Shown in pieces: positions 44,535 to 54,439 of a DNA stretch of 64,000 nucleotides. Location: the NCBI RefSeq assembly GCF_003205495.1, contig NZ_QJRX01000004.1, positions 248,764 to 312,763 of the forward strand, given 5' to 3'. Both the position numbers and the translations under genes were made by a program. The stretch comes from Aquipseudomonas alcaligenes (GTDB taxonomy: Bacteria > Pseudomonadota > Gammaproteobacteria > Pseudomonadales > Pseudomonadaceae). The notes beneath the pieces are model-generated. The model was not told where the DNA came from, did not search any database, and saw nothing but the letters and a program-made list of their open reading frames with translations. Every line of letters starts with the position of its first letter. Positions within the stretch are counted from its first letter, which is position 1.

Positions 44535-47500
44535 ATGGGCTCACTGTGGCAGTCAGAAACACCCCAGACCGCGCTCCCCCTGAGCGACCCTGAGCCGCTG
44601 TTATCGTCGAAAAAGCCCCGCCGCAAACGCACCTGGAGCCGCCTGACCTGGCCACTGCTGGTGCTCCTGCTGATCGCCCTGGGCATAGTCGCCTACCGCG
44701 AGCTCACCACCGCGCGCCTGCAGGCCCGCGAGTTCAGCCGCTACGCCGCCAGCCTGAGCTACCGGGTCGAGCCCGGCCCGAGCCCGGCCATCCTGTTTCC
44801 CAGCGACGGCCCCTTTGACAAGCGCCTGGGCTACGCGCACCTGCCGCTGCTGCTGGAGCGCCTGCAGCAACGGCAATTCCTGATTACCGCCCAGGCGCGC
44901 CAGTCCGATGCCCTGCGCGCCTACGCCGGCCACGGTTTCTTCCCGCCCTTCGCCGAGAAGATGCAGGCCGGCCTGGCCATCAGCGACTGCCGCGGCGATC
45001 CGCTGTACCTGTTCCGCTACCCGCAGCAGCTCTACCCGCAGTTCAGAGACATCCCGCCGCTGGTGGTCAGCAGCCTGCTGTTCATCGAGAACCGCCACCT
45101 GCTCGCTGCCGACCAGCCACTGGCCAACCCGGCGGTGGACTGGCCGCGCTTCGCCAGGGCGGCGCTGTCGCAGGTCGGCAAGAGCTTCGCCCTGCAGGAA
45201 CAGTCGGCCGGTGGCAGCACCCTGGCCACCCAGCTGGAGAAGTACCGCCACTCGCCCGACGGCCTGACCCTCTCGGCCATGGAAAAGCTGCGGCAGATGG
45301 TGTCCGCCAGCGTGCGCGCCTACCAGCAGGGCCCGGAAACCTTAGCCACGCGCCAGCGCATCGTGCGCGACTACCTCAACAGCGTGCCGCTCTCCGCCGC
45401 CCCCGGCCACGGCGAGGTGCACGGCCTGGCCGACGGCCTGCGCGTGTGGTTCGGTGCCGACTTCGCGCGGGTCAACGCCCTCCTCGACCCGGCCCGCACG
45501 CCGCTGGCCAGCCGCACCGAGCGCGGCCTGGCGCTGCGCCAGGTGCTGGCCCTGATGATCGCCCAGCGCCGCCCCTCCTACTACCTGGCCCAGGGGCGCA
45601 AGGAGCTGGAGACGCTGACCGACAGCCATATCCGCGTGCTGGCCGGCGGCGGCGTGATCGACTGGGCGCTGCGCGACGCGGCGCTGGCGCAGCGCCTGCA
45701 GTTCCGCGACCTGGAGCAGTACCCGGCGATCCAGCCGGTGCAGGGCAACAAGGGCATCAGCGTGGCCCGCTCGCGGCTGTCCGGCCTGCTCAACCTGCCG
45801 TTGTACGACCTCGACCGCCTCGATCTGGCCGCCACCAGCACCCTCAACACCGAGCTGCAGCAGCAGGCCAGCGCCTACCTGCGCCAGCTGGCCAACCCGG
45901 AGTTCGCCGGGCAGATCGGCCTGTTCGGCGAACGCCTGCTGTCGCCGGAGAAGACCGCCGAGGTGCGCTACAGCTTCACCCTGTTCGAACGCAGCCCGGA
46001 TGGCGCGCGGGTGCGGGTGCAGACCGACAGCACCGACCAGCCCTTCGACCTCAACGAGGGCAGCAAGCTGGAACTGGGCTCCACCGCCAAGCTGCGGGTG
46101 CTGACCACCTACCTGGAAGTGATCGCCGAGCTGCATGCGCGCTATGCCGGGCAGAGCGTGGACGCGCTGCGCAAGGTCGAGGTGGCGGCGCAGGATCACC
46201 TGAGCCGCTGGGTGCTCGACCAGCTGATCGCCAAGCCCGAGCAGAACCTGCGCGACACCCTGGAGGCGGCGCTGGAGCGCAAGTATTCGGCCAGCCCCTA
46301 CGAGACCTTCTTCACCGGCGGCGGCGCGCACAGCTTCAGCAACTTCAAGCGCGAGGACAACGCACGCATCCCCACACTGCGCGTGGCCCTGCAGGAGTCG
46401 ATCAACCTGCCCTTCATCCGCCTGCTGCGCGACCTGGTGCGCTACAGCACCTACCACGGCGCCAGCAACAGCGCGGCGCTGCTGCAGGACGACAAGCATC
46501 CACTGCGCGAGGGCTACCTCAAGCGCTTCGCCGACCGCGAGGGCACCACCTTCCTCCTGCGCTTCTGGCGCAAGTACCAGGGGCAGAGCGCCCAGCAGCG
46601 CCTGGACACCTTCCTCGAAGGCCTGCGCCCCACCGCCGTGCGCCTGGCCGCGGTGCACCGCTACCTGATGCCGGAGGTGGACCAGGCGACCTTCGCCACC
46701 TTCATCCGCGCCCACGCCAACGACAAGACCGAGAAACTCACCGACAAGAAGCTCCAGGCCCTGTACCTGGACTATGGCCCCGGCGCCTGGAGCCTGCCGG
46801 ACCAGGGCTACATCGCCCGCGTGCACCCGCTGGAGCTGTGGCTGCTCGGCTACCTGATCGAAAATCCGCAGGCCAGCTTCAAGGACGCCGTGGCGGCCAG
46901 CGCCGAGGAGCGCCAGGAGGTCTACGGCTGGCTGTTCAAGACCCGCCACAAGAGCGCCCGCGACAGCCGCATCCGCACCCTGCTGGAGGTCGAGGCCTTC
47001 CTCGACATCCACCAGCGCTGGAAGCGCCTGGGCTACCCCTTCGAGCACCTGGTGCCGTCGCTGGCCACCGCCATCGGCAGCTCCGGCGACAGGCCGGCGG
47101 CGCTGGCCGAGCTGATGGGCATCATTCAGAACGACGGCATCCGCCAGCCCAGCGTGCGCATCGACAGCCTGCACTTCGCCGCCGGGACGCCCTATGAAAC
47201 GCGACTGCAGCAGGACAGCCAGCGTGGCCAGCGGGTGCTGCCCTCGGAAGTAGCAGCGGCCCTGCGCGGTGCCCTCTCCCAGGTGGTCGAAGCCGGTACC
47301 GCGCGGCGCCTGCACGGCAGCTTCCAGTTGGCCGACGGCACGCCGCTGGTGCTCGGCGGCAAGACCGGCACCGGCGACAACCGCATCGAGAGCACCACCC
47401 GCGGCGGCCATGTGCTGAGTTCGCGGGCGATGAACCGCACCGCCACCTTCGTCTTCTACCTGGGGCCGCGCCACTTCGGCACCCTCACCGCCTTCGTACC

Positions 47501-47651
47501 GGGCCAGGCGGCGGAAGGTTTCCGCTTCACCTCGGCGCTACCGGTGCAGGTGCTCAAGGGCATGGCGCCGCTCCTTACACCCTATCTGGAGCCGACTGCG
47601 CAGACCGGTTGCAGCCAGCCTCCCGGCGCGACGCAGGTACGCCTGTTGTAG
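44535..47651 (+). CDS. Divergent class A penicillin-binding protein (transglycosylase/transpeptidase)
   Basis: 1038 residues. A cytoplasmic basic N-terminus and one membrane helix (about 38-55) anchor it. The GT51 glycosyltransferase core has catalytic Glu185 in FIENRHLL and GGSTLATQLEKY (226-237). The transpeptidase domain shows SxxK as S516-T-A-K519, SxN as S622-I-N624, and KTG at 943-945 in LGGKTGTGDN. All three motifs are present, but the SxxK-to-SxN and SxN-to-KTG spacings are larger than in PBP1a/1b, with insertions (for example around 640-790). It is probably a non-housekeeping peptidoglycan polymerase or crosslinker; its special role is unknown. Confidence 0.88.
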   Translation: MGSLWQSETPQTALPLSDPEPLLSSKKPRRKRTWSRLTWPLLVLLLIALGIVAYRELTTARLQAREFSRYAASLSYRVEPGPSPAILFPSDGPFDKRLGYAHLPLLLERLQQRQFLITAQARQSDALRAYAGHGFFPPFAEKMQAGLAISDCRGDPLYLFRYPQQLYPQFRDIPPLVVSSLLFIENRHLLAADQPLANPAVDWPRFARAALSQVGKSFALQEQSAGGSTLATQLEKYRHSPDGLTLSAMEKLRQMVSASVRAYQQGPETLATRQRIVRDYLNSVPLSAAPGHGEVHGLADGLRVWFGADFARVNALLDPARTPLASRTERGLALRQVLALMIAQRRPSYYLAQGRKELETLTDSHIRVLAGGGVIDWALRDAALAQRLQFRDLEQYPAIQPVQGNKGISVARSRLSGLLNLPLYDLDRLDLAATSTLNTELQQQASAYLRQLANPEFAGQIGLFGERLLSPEKTAEVRYSFTLFERSPDGARVRVQTDSTDQPFDLNEGSKLELGSTAKLRVLTTYLEVIAELHARYAGQSVDALRKVEVAAQDHLSRWVLDQLIAKPEQNLRDTLEAALERKYSASPYETFFTGGGAHSFSNFKREDNARIPTLRVALQESINLPFIRLLRDLVRYSTYHGASNSAALLQDDKHPLREGYLKRFADREGTTFLLRFWRKYQGQSAQQRLDTFLEGLRPTAVRLAAVHRYLMPEVDQATFATFIRAHANDKTEKLTDKKLQALYLDYGPGAWSLPDQGYIARVHPLELWLLGYLIENPQASFKDAVAASAEERQEVYGWLFKTRHKSARDSRIRTLLEVEAFLDIHQRWKRLGYPFEHLVPSLATAIGSSGDRPAALAELMGIIQNDGIRQPSVRIDSLHFAAGTPYETRLQQDSQRGQRVLPSEVAAALRGALSQVVEAGTARRLHGSFQLADGTPLVLGGKTGTGDNRIESTTRGGHVLSSRAMNRTATFVFYLGPRHFGTLTAFVPGQAAEGFRFTSALPVQVLKGMAPLLTPYLEPTAQTGCSQPPGATQVRLL

Positions 47652-47654
47652 TCC

Positions 47655-48143
47655 TCAATCGGGAAGACACTCGGCATCCAGGGCATGCACCTCGCGCAGG
47701 GAGCAATGTTCCAGCACCGCCTCGCGGCATTGGCGCCCGACGACCAGGCTGTCGCCCTGCAGGGCCCAGCTGGCTTCCGGTAGCTCGAGGCGCGCCAGTT
47801 CGGCGCAGCTGGCCGTGTCGAAGATCGTCAGCTCGCCACCCGAGCCGCTGAAACTCTGCACCAGCAGGCGCCGCTCGGCGCGATCCAGATACACGCCGTC
47901 ACGCCGCCAGATGCCACCGTCGACCTGGCACAGGGCGGCGTCCCGGCGGATACGCAGCGGCGGCTCGGGAAAGCTGTCCACCTCGCCGTCCAGCTTGTAG
48001 TTATCGAACTCCACCCGCACCCGCTCGCCGACGCCGACATAAAGCGCGGCCGTCTCCGGCGCGATGGCCAGCGGGCGGTAGCCGCAGTCGGCCTGGGCGC
48101 TGGCGCTCAGCAGGGCCAGGCCCAGCAGCAGAAATCTGTTCAT
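47655..48143 (-). CDS. Hypothetical periplasmic protein
   Basis: 162 residues. A clear signal peptide (MNRFLLLGLALLSASAQA) precedes a mature domain that begins DCGYRPL. It contains six cysteines (for example in ALCQVDG, TASCAEL, RQCREA, EHCSL, ECLPD), suggesting disulfide bonds. The sequence pattern is beta-rich with an RLLVQSFSGSGGELTIFD segment. No known family is recognised. It is convergent with the class A PBP gene, whose stop is 3 nt away. ATG at 48143 preferred over 48161. Confidence 0.75.
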   Translation of the reverse strand: MNRFLLLGLALLSASAQADCGYRPLAIAPETAALYVGVGERVRVEFDNYKLDGEVDSFPEPPLRIRRDAALCQVDGGIWRRDGVYLDRAERRLLVQSFSGSGGELTIFDTASCAELARLELPEASWALQGDSLVVGRQCREAVLEHCSLREVHALDAECLPD

Positions 48144-48164
48144 CCATGAATCCTCGGACACAAA

Positions 48165-48190
48165 AAAGCCGATGCACAGGCATCGGCTTT
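48165..48190 (-). terminator. Intrinsic terminator after grxD
   Basis: On the minus strand, AAAGCCGATG and CATCGGCTTT form a perfect 10-bp stem with a 6-nt loop, ending in a T-run. It lies 19 nt past the grxD stop. Confidence 0.88.
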
Positions 48191-48208
48191 CGGAAACAAC
48201 GCAGCGCC

Positions 48209-48538
48209 TTACTCGGCCTTGGCCTTCTCGGCGGCTTCCTTGATCAGGGTCTGCAGCTCACCCTTCTCGAACATCTCGGTCATGATGTCGCTGCCGCCGA
48301 CCAGCTCGCCGGCCACCCACAGCTGGGGGAAGGTCGGCCAGTTGGCGTACTTGGGCAGGTTGGCGCGGATTTCCGGGTTCTGCAGGATGTCCACGTAGGC
48401 GAACTTCTCGCCGCAGGCCATCACCACCTGCGCGGCGCGAGCGGAGAAGCCGCACTGCGGCGCGTTCGGCGAGCCTTTCATGTACAGCAGGATGGTGTTG
48501 TTGGCGATCTGCTCTTTGATGGTATCGATAATATCCAC
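48209..48538 (-). CDS. grxD: Monothiol glutaredoxin (Grx4 type)
   Basis: 109 residues with the CGFS active site (PQCGFSARAAQVV, about residue 30), KGSPNAP before it, and the glutathione-binding WPTFPQLWVAGELVGGSDIM. CGFS glutaredoxins carry and transfer Fe-S clusters, often with BolA proteins, in the cytosol. It is a single-gene unit with its own intrinsic terminator. Confidence 0.97.
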   Translation of the reverse strand: MDIIDTIKEQIANNTILLYMKGSPNAPQCGFSARAAQVVMACGEKFAYVDILQNPEIRANLPKYANWPTFPQLWVAGELVGGSDIMTEMFEKGELQTLIKEAAEKAKAE

Positions 48539-48663
48539 GACTCACCTCGTCTGAACTTTCCCGGACCTGTGCCGGGCGCGGTGGCGCGATTGTACACGAA
48601 AGACCCAGCGCCTGGGTCGGGGATGGCTAAGCTGAGGAGAAACCGGAAGGAGGATCGGGCGCC

Positions 48664-49401
48664 GTGCCGAAGCGGTTGATCGAGGCGCTGACTGCGCTGT
48701 GCCTAAGCTGCTCCCTGCAGGCTGCGGATGCCGCAACCTTCGAGGTGGGTTTCTACGACTACCCGCCGATGATGATCGAGGATGGCAGGCGCGGCATCTA
48801 CCAGGACATCTTCGACGAGCTGGCGAGGATCACCGGCGATCGCTTCAACGTGCAGTACTACCCCTATCCGCGCATCGGCCTGCTGTTCAACGAGGGCAAG
48901 CTCGATATCGAGCCCGGCGTCTACCCCGGCTGGGTGAAGGACCAGAAGATCCCGGGAATCTTCTCGCTGCCCTTCGGCAAGGTGGTCGACAGCCTGGTCT
49001 TCGCGCCGGGCAAGGCTTTCCCGGTAAGGCATCCCGAGGACCTGCGCGGCAAGTCGGTGGGCATGGTGCGTGGCTACGCCTACCCCGAGCTGGCTCCGCT
49101 GATCGCTTCCGGGCAGTTGGACCGGCGCAACGGCCTGAGCGAGCAACAGCTGCTGAGCATGCTGGCCAAGTCACGCTTCGACCAGATCATCGTCAACAAG
49201 GCCATTGCCCAGTATCACCAGCTCAAGATCGTGGAATACCGGCGGCTGGAAATAGGCGACGTGATCAGTTCCTACGATGTCAGCATGCGCATCCAGCCCA
49301 GGCACGCGGCCTGGGTGGACAAGCTGGATGCCGCGCTCGCGCGGCTCAAGCAGAACGGCACCATCGAGAGGATCTACGCCGCCTACGGAGTGGATCTCTA
49401 G
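48664..49401 (+). CDS. Periplasmic substrate-binding protein, solute-binding family 3-like
   Basis: 245 residues from a GTG start, with AAGGAGG about 12 nt upstream. A signal peptide (LIEALTALCLSCSLQAADA) precedes a two-lobe amino-acid-binding-type fold: FEVGFYDYPPMMIEDG, GIYQDIFDELARI, LDIEPGVYPGWV, PEDLRGKSVGMVRGYAYPEL, and LKQNGTIERIYAAYGV at the end. No transporter permease genes adjoin, so it may work alone or signal to a partner. Its stop shares bases (CTAG) with the stop of the convergent oxidoreductase gene. Confidence 0.87.
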   Translation: MPKRLIEALTALCLSCSLQAADAATFEVGFYDYPPMMIEDGRRGIYQDIFDELARITGDRFNVQYYPYPRIGLLFNEGKLDIEPGVYPGWVKDQKIPGIFSLPFGKVVDSLVFAPGKAFPVRHPEDLRGKSVGMVRGYAYPELAPLIASGQLDRRNGLSEQQLLSMLAKSRFDQIIVNKAIAQYHQLKIVEYRRLEIGDVISSYDVSMRIQPRHAAWVDKLDAALARLKQNGTIERIYAAYGVDL

Positions 49402-51506
49402 GCAGCCTCCACGCGCACCGGCACGCCATTGAGCGCCGCGTTGCCGGATACCGCGTCGAGCTGGCGCTCATCGGTCAGGTCGTTGGCGCTGGCACCCGGC
49501 TGGGCGCTGGCAATCGCCATCTGCACGCCGGGCCGGGCATGCCCCCAGCCGTGCGGCAGGCTGACCACACCGGGCATCATCTCGTCGCTGGCCAGTGCCT
49601 CCACCTCGATCACCCCAACCCGCGACTGCACGCGCACGCGCTGACCGTCACTCAGGCCTCTGCCGGCCATATCGTCGGGGTGCATCAGCAGCTGGTGGCG
49701 CGGCTTGCCCTTCACCAGGCGCTGGTAGTTGTGCATCCAGGAGTTGTTGCTGCGCACATGGCGGCGGCCGATCAGCAGCAGCTCGCCGGCCGCCGGTTGC
49801 GGCTCGGCGGCAAAGCGCGCGAGGTCCGCGACCAGCAGCTCGGGAGCGGCCTCGATGGCCTTGGATTCGGTCTTAAGGCGCGCCGCCAGGTTCGGCTTGA
49901 GCGGGCCCAGGTCGATGCCATGTGGCGCGTCGCGCAGCGCCGCCAGGCTGAGCTTGTGCTCGGACTTGTCGCCATAGGGGCCGAAGCGCAGGCCCATGTC
50001 GATCATCTGCTGCGGCGGCATCGTCGGCTTCAGCTCGGTGCCGTTCTTCGCGGCGAAGGCCTGGGCCAGGCCGACGAAGATCTCCCAGTCGTCCAACGCA
50101 CCTGCAGGCTTGGCCAGCACCGCCTCGTTGAAGCGGGTGACGTTGCGCACGGCAAACATGTTGAAGGTGGTGTCGTAGTGGTCGTGCTCCAGCGGCGCGG
50201 TGGGCGGCAGGATCAGGTCGGCGTGACGGGTGGTCTCGTTGATGTAGAGGTCCACCGCGACCATGAAGTCCAGCCCCTCCAGGGCCTGCTCCAGCTGGCG
50301 GCCGTTGGGGGTGGACAGCACCGGGTTGCCGGCCACCGTTATCAGCGCGCGGATCTGCCCCTCGCCGGGGGTGAGCATCTCCTCGGCCAGGGCCGCCACC
50401 GGCAGCTCGCCACCGTATTCCGGCAGGCCGGAGACGCGGCTCTGCCAGACGTTGAAGTGGCCGCCCGAGGTGCTCGCCACCAGGTCGACGGCCGGGCTGG
50501 TGCACAGGGCGCCGCCGACGCTGTCGAGGTTGCCGGTGACCAGGTTGATCAGCTGGATCAGCCAGTGACACAGACTGCCATAGGCCTGAGTGGAAACGCC
50601 CATGCGCCCATAGCACACCGCCGACTCGGCGGCGGCGAAATCGCGGGCCAGCTGGCGGATGTCCTGCGCCGGCACGCCGCAGCGCGCGCTCATGGCCTCG
50701 GCGGTGAACGGCGCGATGGCCTCGCGGACCTGCTCCAGGCCGTTGACCGGCAGGTGGCTGGCGCGGGTCAGGCCCTCGTCGAACAGGGTATTGAGCAGGC
50801 CGAGCAGCAGCGCGGCGTCGTTGCCCGGGCGCACGAACAGATGCTGGTCGGCCATGGCCGCCGTCTCGCTGCGCCGCGGGTCGACCACCACCAGCCTGCC
50901 GCCGCGCGCCTTGAGCGCCTTGAGGCGCTTCTCCACGTCCGGCACGGTCATGATGCTGCCGTTGGAGGCCAGCGGGTTGCCACCGAGGATCAGCATGAAC
51001 TGGGTGTGGTCGATGTCCGGGATCGGCAGCAGCAGGCCGTGGCCGTACATCAGGTAGCTGGTCAGATGGTGCGGCAGCTGGTCCACCGAGGTGGCGGAGA
51101 AGCGGTTGCGCGTCTTCAGCTGGCCGAGGAAGTAGTTGCTGTGGGTCATCAGCCCATAGTTGTGCACGCTGGGGTTGCCCTGGTACACGGCCACGGCGTT
51201 CTTGCCGTGCTCGGCCTGGATCGCCGACAGACGCTCGGCGACCAGCGCGAAGGCCGCGTCCCAGGCGATCGGTTGCCACTGCCCATCGACCTTGCGCAGC
51301 GGCTGGCGCACGCGGTCCGGGTCGTTCTGGATGTCCTGCAGGGCCACCGCTTTCGGGCAGATATGGCCACGGCTGAAGCTGTCCTGGGCATCGCCCTTGA
51401 TCGAGAGGATCTGGCGGCTGCCGTCTGCCTGGTCTGCGGTTTCGATGGTCAGGCCGCAGATGGCCTCGCACAGGTGACAGGCACGGTGATGGAGGGTCTT
51501 GGTCAT
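49398..51506 (-). CDS. Molybdopterin oxidoreductase family protein (formate dehydrogenase-like)
   Basis: 702 residues. The N-terminal Fe4S4 motif is C10-x2-C13-x3-C17-x32-C50 (CHLCEAICG ... GHICPKA). The large molybdopterin-binding body has VYQGNPSVHNYGL, MLILGGNPLASNGSI and RLVVVDPRRSETA, and the C-terminal domain has LMHPDDMAGRGLSDGQRVRV. No signal peptide is visible, so it is probably cytoplasmic. In the region expected to carry the Cys or Ser metal ligand (SATSVDQLPHHLTSY) none stands out clearly. The substrate is unknown. No partner subunit gene is next to it. Confidence 0.9.
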   Translation of the reverse strand: MTKTLHHRACHLCEAICGLTIETADQADGSRQILSIKGDAQDSFSRGHICPKAVALQDIQNDPDRVRQPLRKVDGQWQPIAWDAAFALVAERLSAIQAEHGKNAVAVYQGNPSVHNYGLMTHSNYFLGQLKTRNRFSATSVDQLPHHLTSYLMYGHGLLLPIPDIDHTQFMLILGGNPLASNGSIMTVPDVEKRLKALKARGGRLVVVDPRRSETAAMADQHLFVRPGNDAALLLGLLNTLFDEGLTRASHLPVNGLEQVREAIAPFTAEAMSARCGVPAQDIRQLARDFAAAESAVCYGRMGVSTQAYGSLCHWLIQLINLVTGNLDSVGGALCTSPAVDLVASTSGGHFNVWQSRVSGLPEYGGELPVAALAEEMLTPGEGQIRALITVAGNPVLSTPNGRQLEQALEGLDFMVAVDLYINETTRHADLILPPTAPLEHDHYDTTFNMFAVRNVTRFNEAVLAKPAGALDDWEIFVGLAQAFAAKNGTELKPTMPPQQMIDMGLRFGPYGDKSEHKLSLAALRDAPHGIDLGPLKPNLAARLKTESKAIEAAPELLVADLARFAAEPQPAAGELLLIGRRHVRSNNSWMHNYQRLVKGKPRHQLLMHPDDMAGRGLSDGQRVRVQSRVGVIEVEALASDEMMPGVVSLPHGWGHARPGVQMAIASAQPGASANDLTDERQLDAVSGNAALNGVPVRVEAA

Positions 51507-51603
51507 GGCCTAGCCTCATTGTTCTGTTCGAGACGACCGGTCGGGTCGTGGAAACAAGACTATGGAGGCTGGAGAGGGGGTTGGCCAGAGGCCTTCATTT
51601 CGT

Positions 51604-51632
51604 GAATCGGCGGGCATCATGCCCGCCGATTC
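51604..51632. terminator. Perfect 14-bp inverted repeat between minus-strand genes
   Basis: GAATCGGCGGGCAT, 1-nt centre, then the exact complement (51604-51632). It lies downstream of the lipoprotein gene on the minus strand and upstream of the oxidoreductase start. No T-run follows. It may be a hairpin terminator or a dimer-binding site. Confidence 0.55.
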
Positions 51633-51674
51633 GGGCTGCAATCATGTTCGACAGGGGGCAGGGCCCCGCATCGA

Positions 51675-52106
51675 TCAGCGGATTGCGGTGATGGTGCCCT
51701 TGTTGCCGGTCACCTTGACGTTAACCGACTTGTACACCATGTAATCCTGCACGCTGACTTCATAGCGCGGCGCGACGATCAGGTCGGCACCGGAGCTTTT
51801 CACTGCTTTGAAGGCTGCGGCGGATTTGGCGGTGGCCACCGGGTCCAGGCCCAGGGCGAAACCACCTTCGCCACCACCATAGGTCACGCCATCGGCGTAC
51901 TGGGAGTCGCCACCCAGCTTGAACATGCCGAACAGGATGTTCACCGAAGACTCGCCACTGATGGACTCGCCGACTTTCACGTCCGCTTTCAGGTTGGTTT
52001 CCACTTCACCGTTGAGCGGGGCGCTCGGCTGGCTGTAGTTCTGGCTGGCACAGCCAGTCAGCAGGGCCAGAGCGGAAAGGGCGGCGGCATAGGCTACGTG
52101 TTTCAT
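51675..52106 (-). CDS. Hypothetical lipoprotein
   Basis: 143 residues from the ATG at 52106. The signal peptide ends in lipobox LTGC (Cys20), and the mature part starts ASQNYSQPSAPLNGEV. The domain has a repeating beta pattern (ETNLKADVKVGESISGESS, ADLIVAPRYEVSVQDYMV) resembling small lipoproteins of unknown role that oligomerise on the membrane. A longer frame upstream is ignored because it lacks a signal peptide and has a poor start. It is divergent from argF. Confidence 0.8.
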   Translation of the reverse strand: MKHVAYAAALSALALLTGCASQNYSQPSAPLNGEVETNLKADVKVGESISGESSVNILFGMFKLGGDSQYADGVTYGGGEGGFALGLDPVATAKSAAAFKAVKSSGADLIVAPRYEVSVQDYMVYKSVNVKVTGNKGTITAIR

Positions 52107-52268
52107 GCAAGACTCCTTTGCATTGCTATCCATGAAGCCCCGTTGCGGGGCGGGTGCCATTCCAGGCGGGGCGCATGGTAGGAGCGGGGATTTGGCACGG
52201 GCAAGCCGATGTGTCACTTTTGTGACGGCAGCCGCAGGCCGAGGAGAAATCGTCCGCCCGGGGCTCAT

Positions 52269-52296
52269 TTGCTCCGGTGCGTCTTTTCCTTATAAG
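52269..52296 (+). promoter_or_regulatory. Likely sigma-70 promoter of argF
   Basis: TTGCTC (52269-52274), 16-nt spacer, TATAAG (52291-52296). Transcription would start near 52303, about 100 nt before argF. A small CCCGG-AAAAA-CCGGG hairpin lies in the leader (about 52356-52370). Confidence 0.6.
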
Positions 52297-52403
52297 ATCG
52301 CGCCTCCCCCATCCGTCGCCCCGCGCGGCTCCAGCCGTTGAGCGGACTGCTTTTCCCCGGAAAAACCGGGCCGCGACCGTTGTCGAAATAAGGTAGTAAG
52401 AAG

Positions 52404-53320
<917 letters not shown>

Positions 53321-53324
<4 letters not shown>

Positions 53325-54424
53325 GCCAGCTGCTGCTGTCCCTGCGCCAGCTGGCCTGCGGCTACCAGGGCCATCGCATCGTGCAGGCGCTCGACCTGCA
53401 CCTCAACGCCGGCGACATCGGCTGCCTGCTCGGCCCCTCCGGCTGCGGCAAGACCACCACCCTGCGCGCCATCGCCGGCTTCGAGCCGGTGCAGGAAGGT
53501 GAGATCGAGCTGGCCGGCGAGGTGATCTCGCGCGCCGGCTTCACCCTGGCGCCGGAGAAGCGCCGCATCGGCATGGTGTTCCAGGACTACGCGCTGTTCC
53601 CCCACCTCAACGTGGCGGACAACGTGGCCTTCGGCATCCGCAAGCACCCCGAGCGCGAGCGCATCACCGCCGAGCTGCTGGAGCTGGTCAAGCTCGGCCA
53701 CCTGGGCAAGCGCTTCCCCCACGAGCTGTCCGGCGGCCAGCAGCAGCGCGTGGCCCTGGCCCGCGCGCTGGCACCGGAGCCGCAGCTGCTGCTGCTCGAC
53801 GAGCCCTTCTCCAACCTCGACGGCGAGCTGCGCCGGCGCCTCAGCTTCGAGGTGCGCGACATCCTCAAGGCGCGCGGCACCAGCGCCATCCTGGTCACCC
53901 ACGACCAGGAGGAAGCCTTCGCCGTCAGCGATCACGTCGGCGTGTTCAAGGATGGCCGGCTGGAGCAGTGGGATACCCCCTTCAACCTGTACCACGAGCC
54001 GCTGACGCCCTTCGTCGCCAGCTTCGTCGGCCAGGGCTACTTCATCCGCGGCCAGCTGCTGAGTCCCGACACGGTGCAGACCGAGCTGGGCGTGATCCGC
54101 GGTAACCGCGCCTACACCCTGGCCCCGGGCAGCGCGGTGGACGTGCTGTTGCGCCCCGACGACATAGTGCCGGACGACCAGAGCCCGCTGCGTGCCCAGA
54201 TCGTCGGCAAGACCTTCCTCGGCGCCGCCACCCTGTACCGCCTGCAGCTGCCGACCGGCAGCCAGCTGGAAGCGATCTTCCCCAGCCACGCCGACCACCT
54301 GCCGGGCCAGCAGGTCGGCATCCGCGTCGCCGCCGACCACCTGGTGGTGTTCGCCGCGCCCGGCAGCGTGGCCGCCCATGTCAGCCTGGGCGAGTCCGGC
54401 GTGCGCCGCTACAGCAGCAGCTGA
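53321..54424 (+). CDS. ABC transporter ATP-binding protein (FbpC/PotA-like, with TOBE domain)
   Basis: 367 residues. Walker [12 protein letters not shown] is near residue 38, the Q-loop is in [11 protein letters not shown], the signature is [15 protein letters not shown], Walker B is [12 protein letters not shown] and the switch His is in [19 protein letters not shown]-type C-terminal domain follows (about 280-360). Family members energise import of ferric iron, polyamines or similar solutes. No permease or binding-protein gene is next to it. The 4-nt overlap with argF ties expression to arginine synthesis, but the substrate is unknown. Confidence 0.93.
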
Positions 54425-54439
54425 ACGGCGCGCCGCGCC

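Noticed and set aside
45342..47474. 710-codon antisense frame in the class A PBP gene
   Set aside because: Same artefact type; the sense frame has all catalytic motifs.
48699..51605. 968-codon plus-strand open frame across the substrate-binding protein and oxidoreductase genes
   Set aside because: It runs in another frame through one real gene and antisense to another; its composition is not protein-like.
52201..52403. ArgR box or Vfr/CRP site upstream of argF
   Set aside because: A GTCAC-TTTT-GTGAC repeat and a TGTCGA sequence are present, but neither fits the published consensus spacing well enough.
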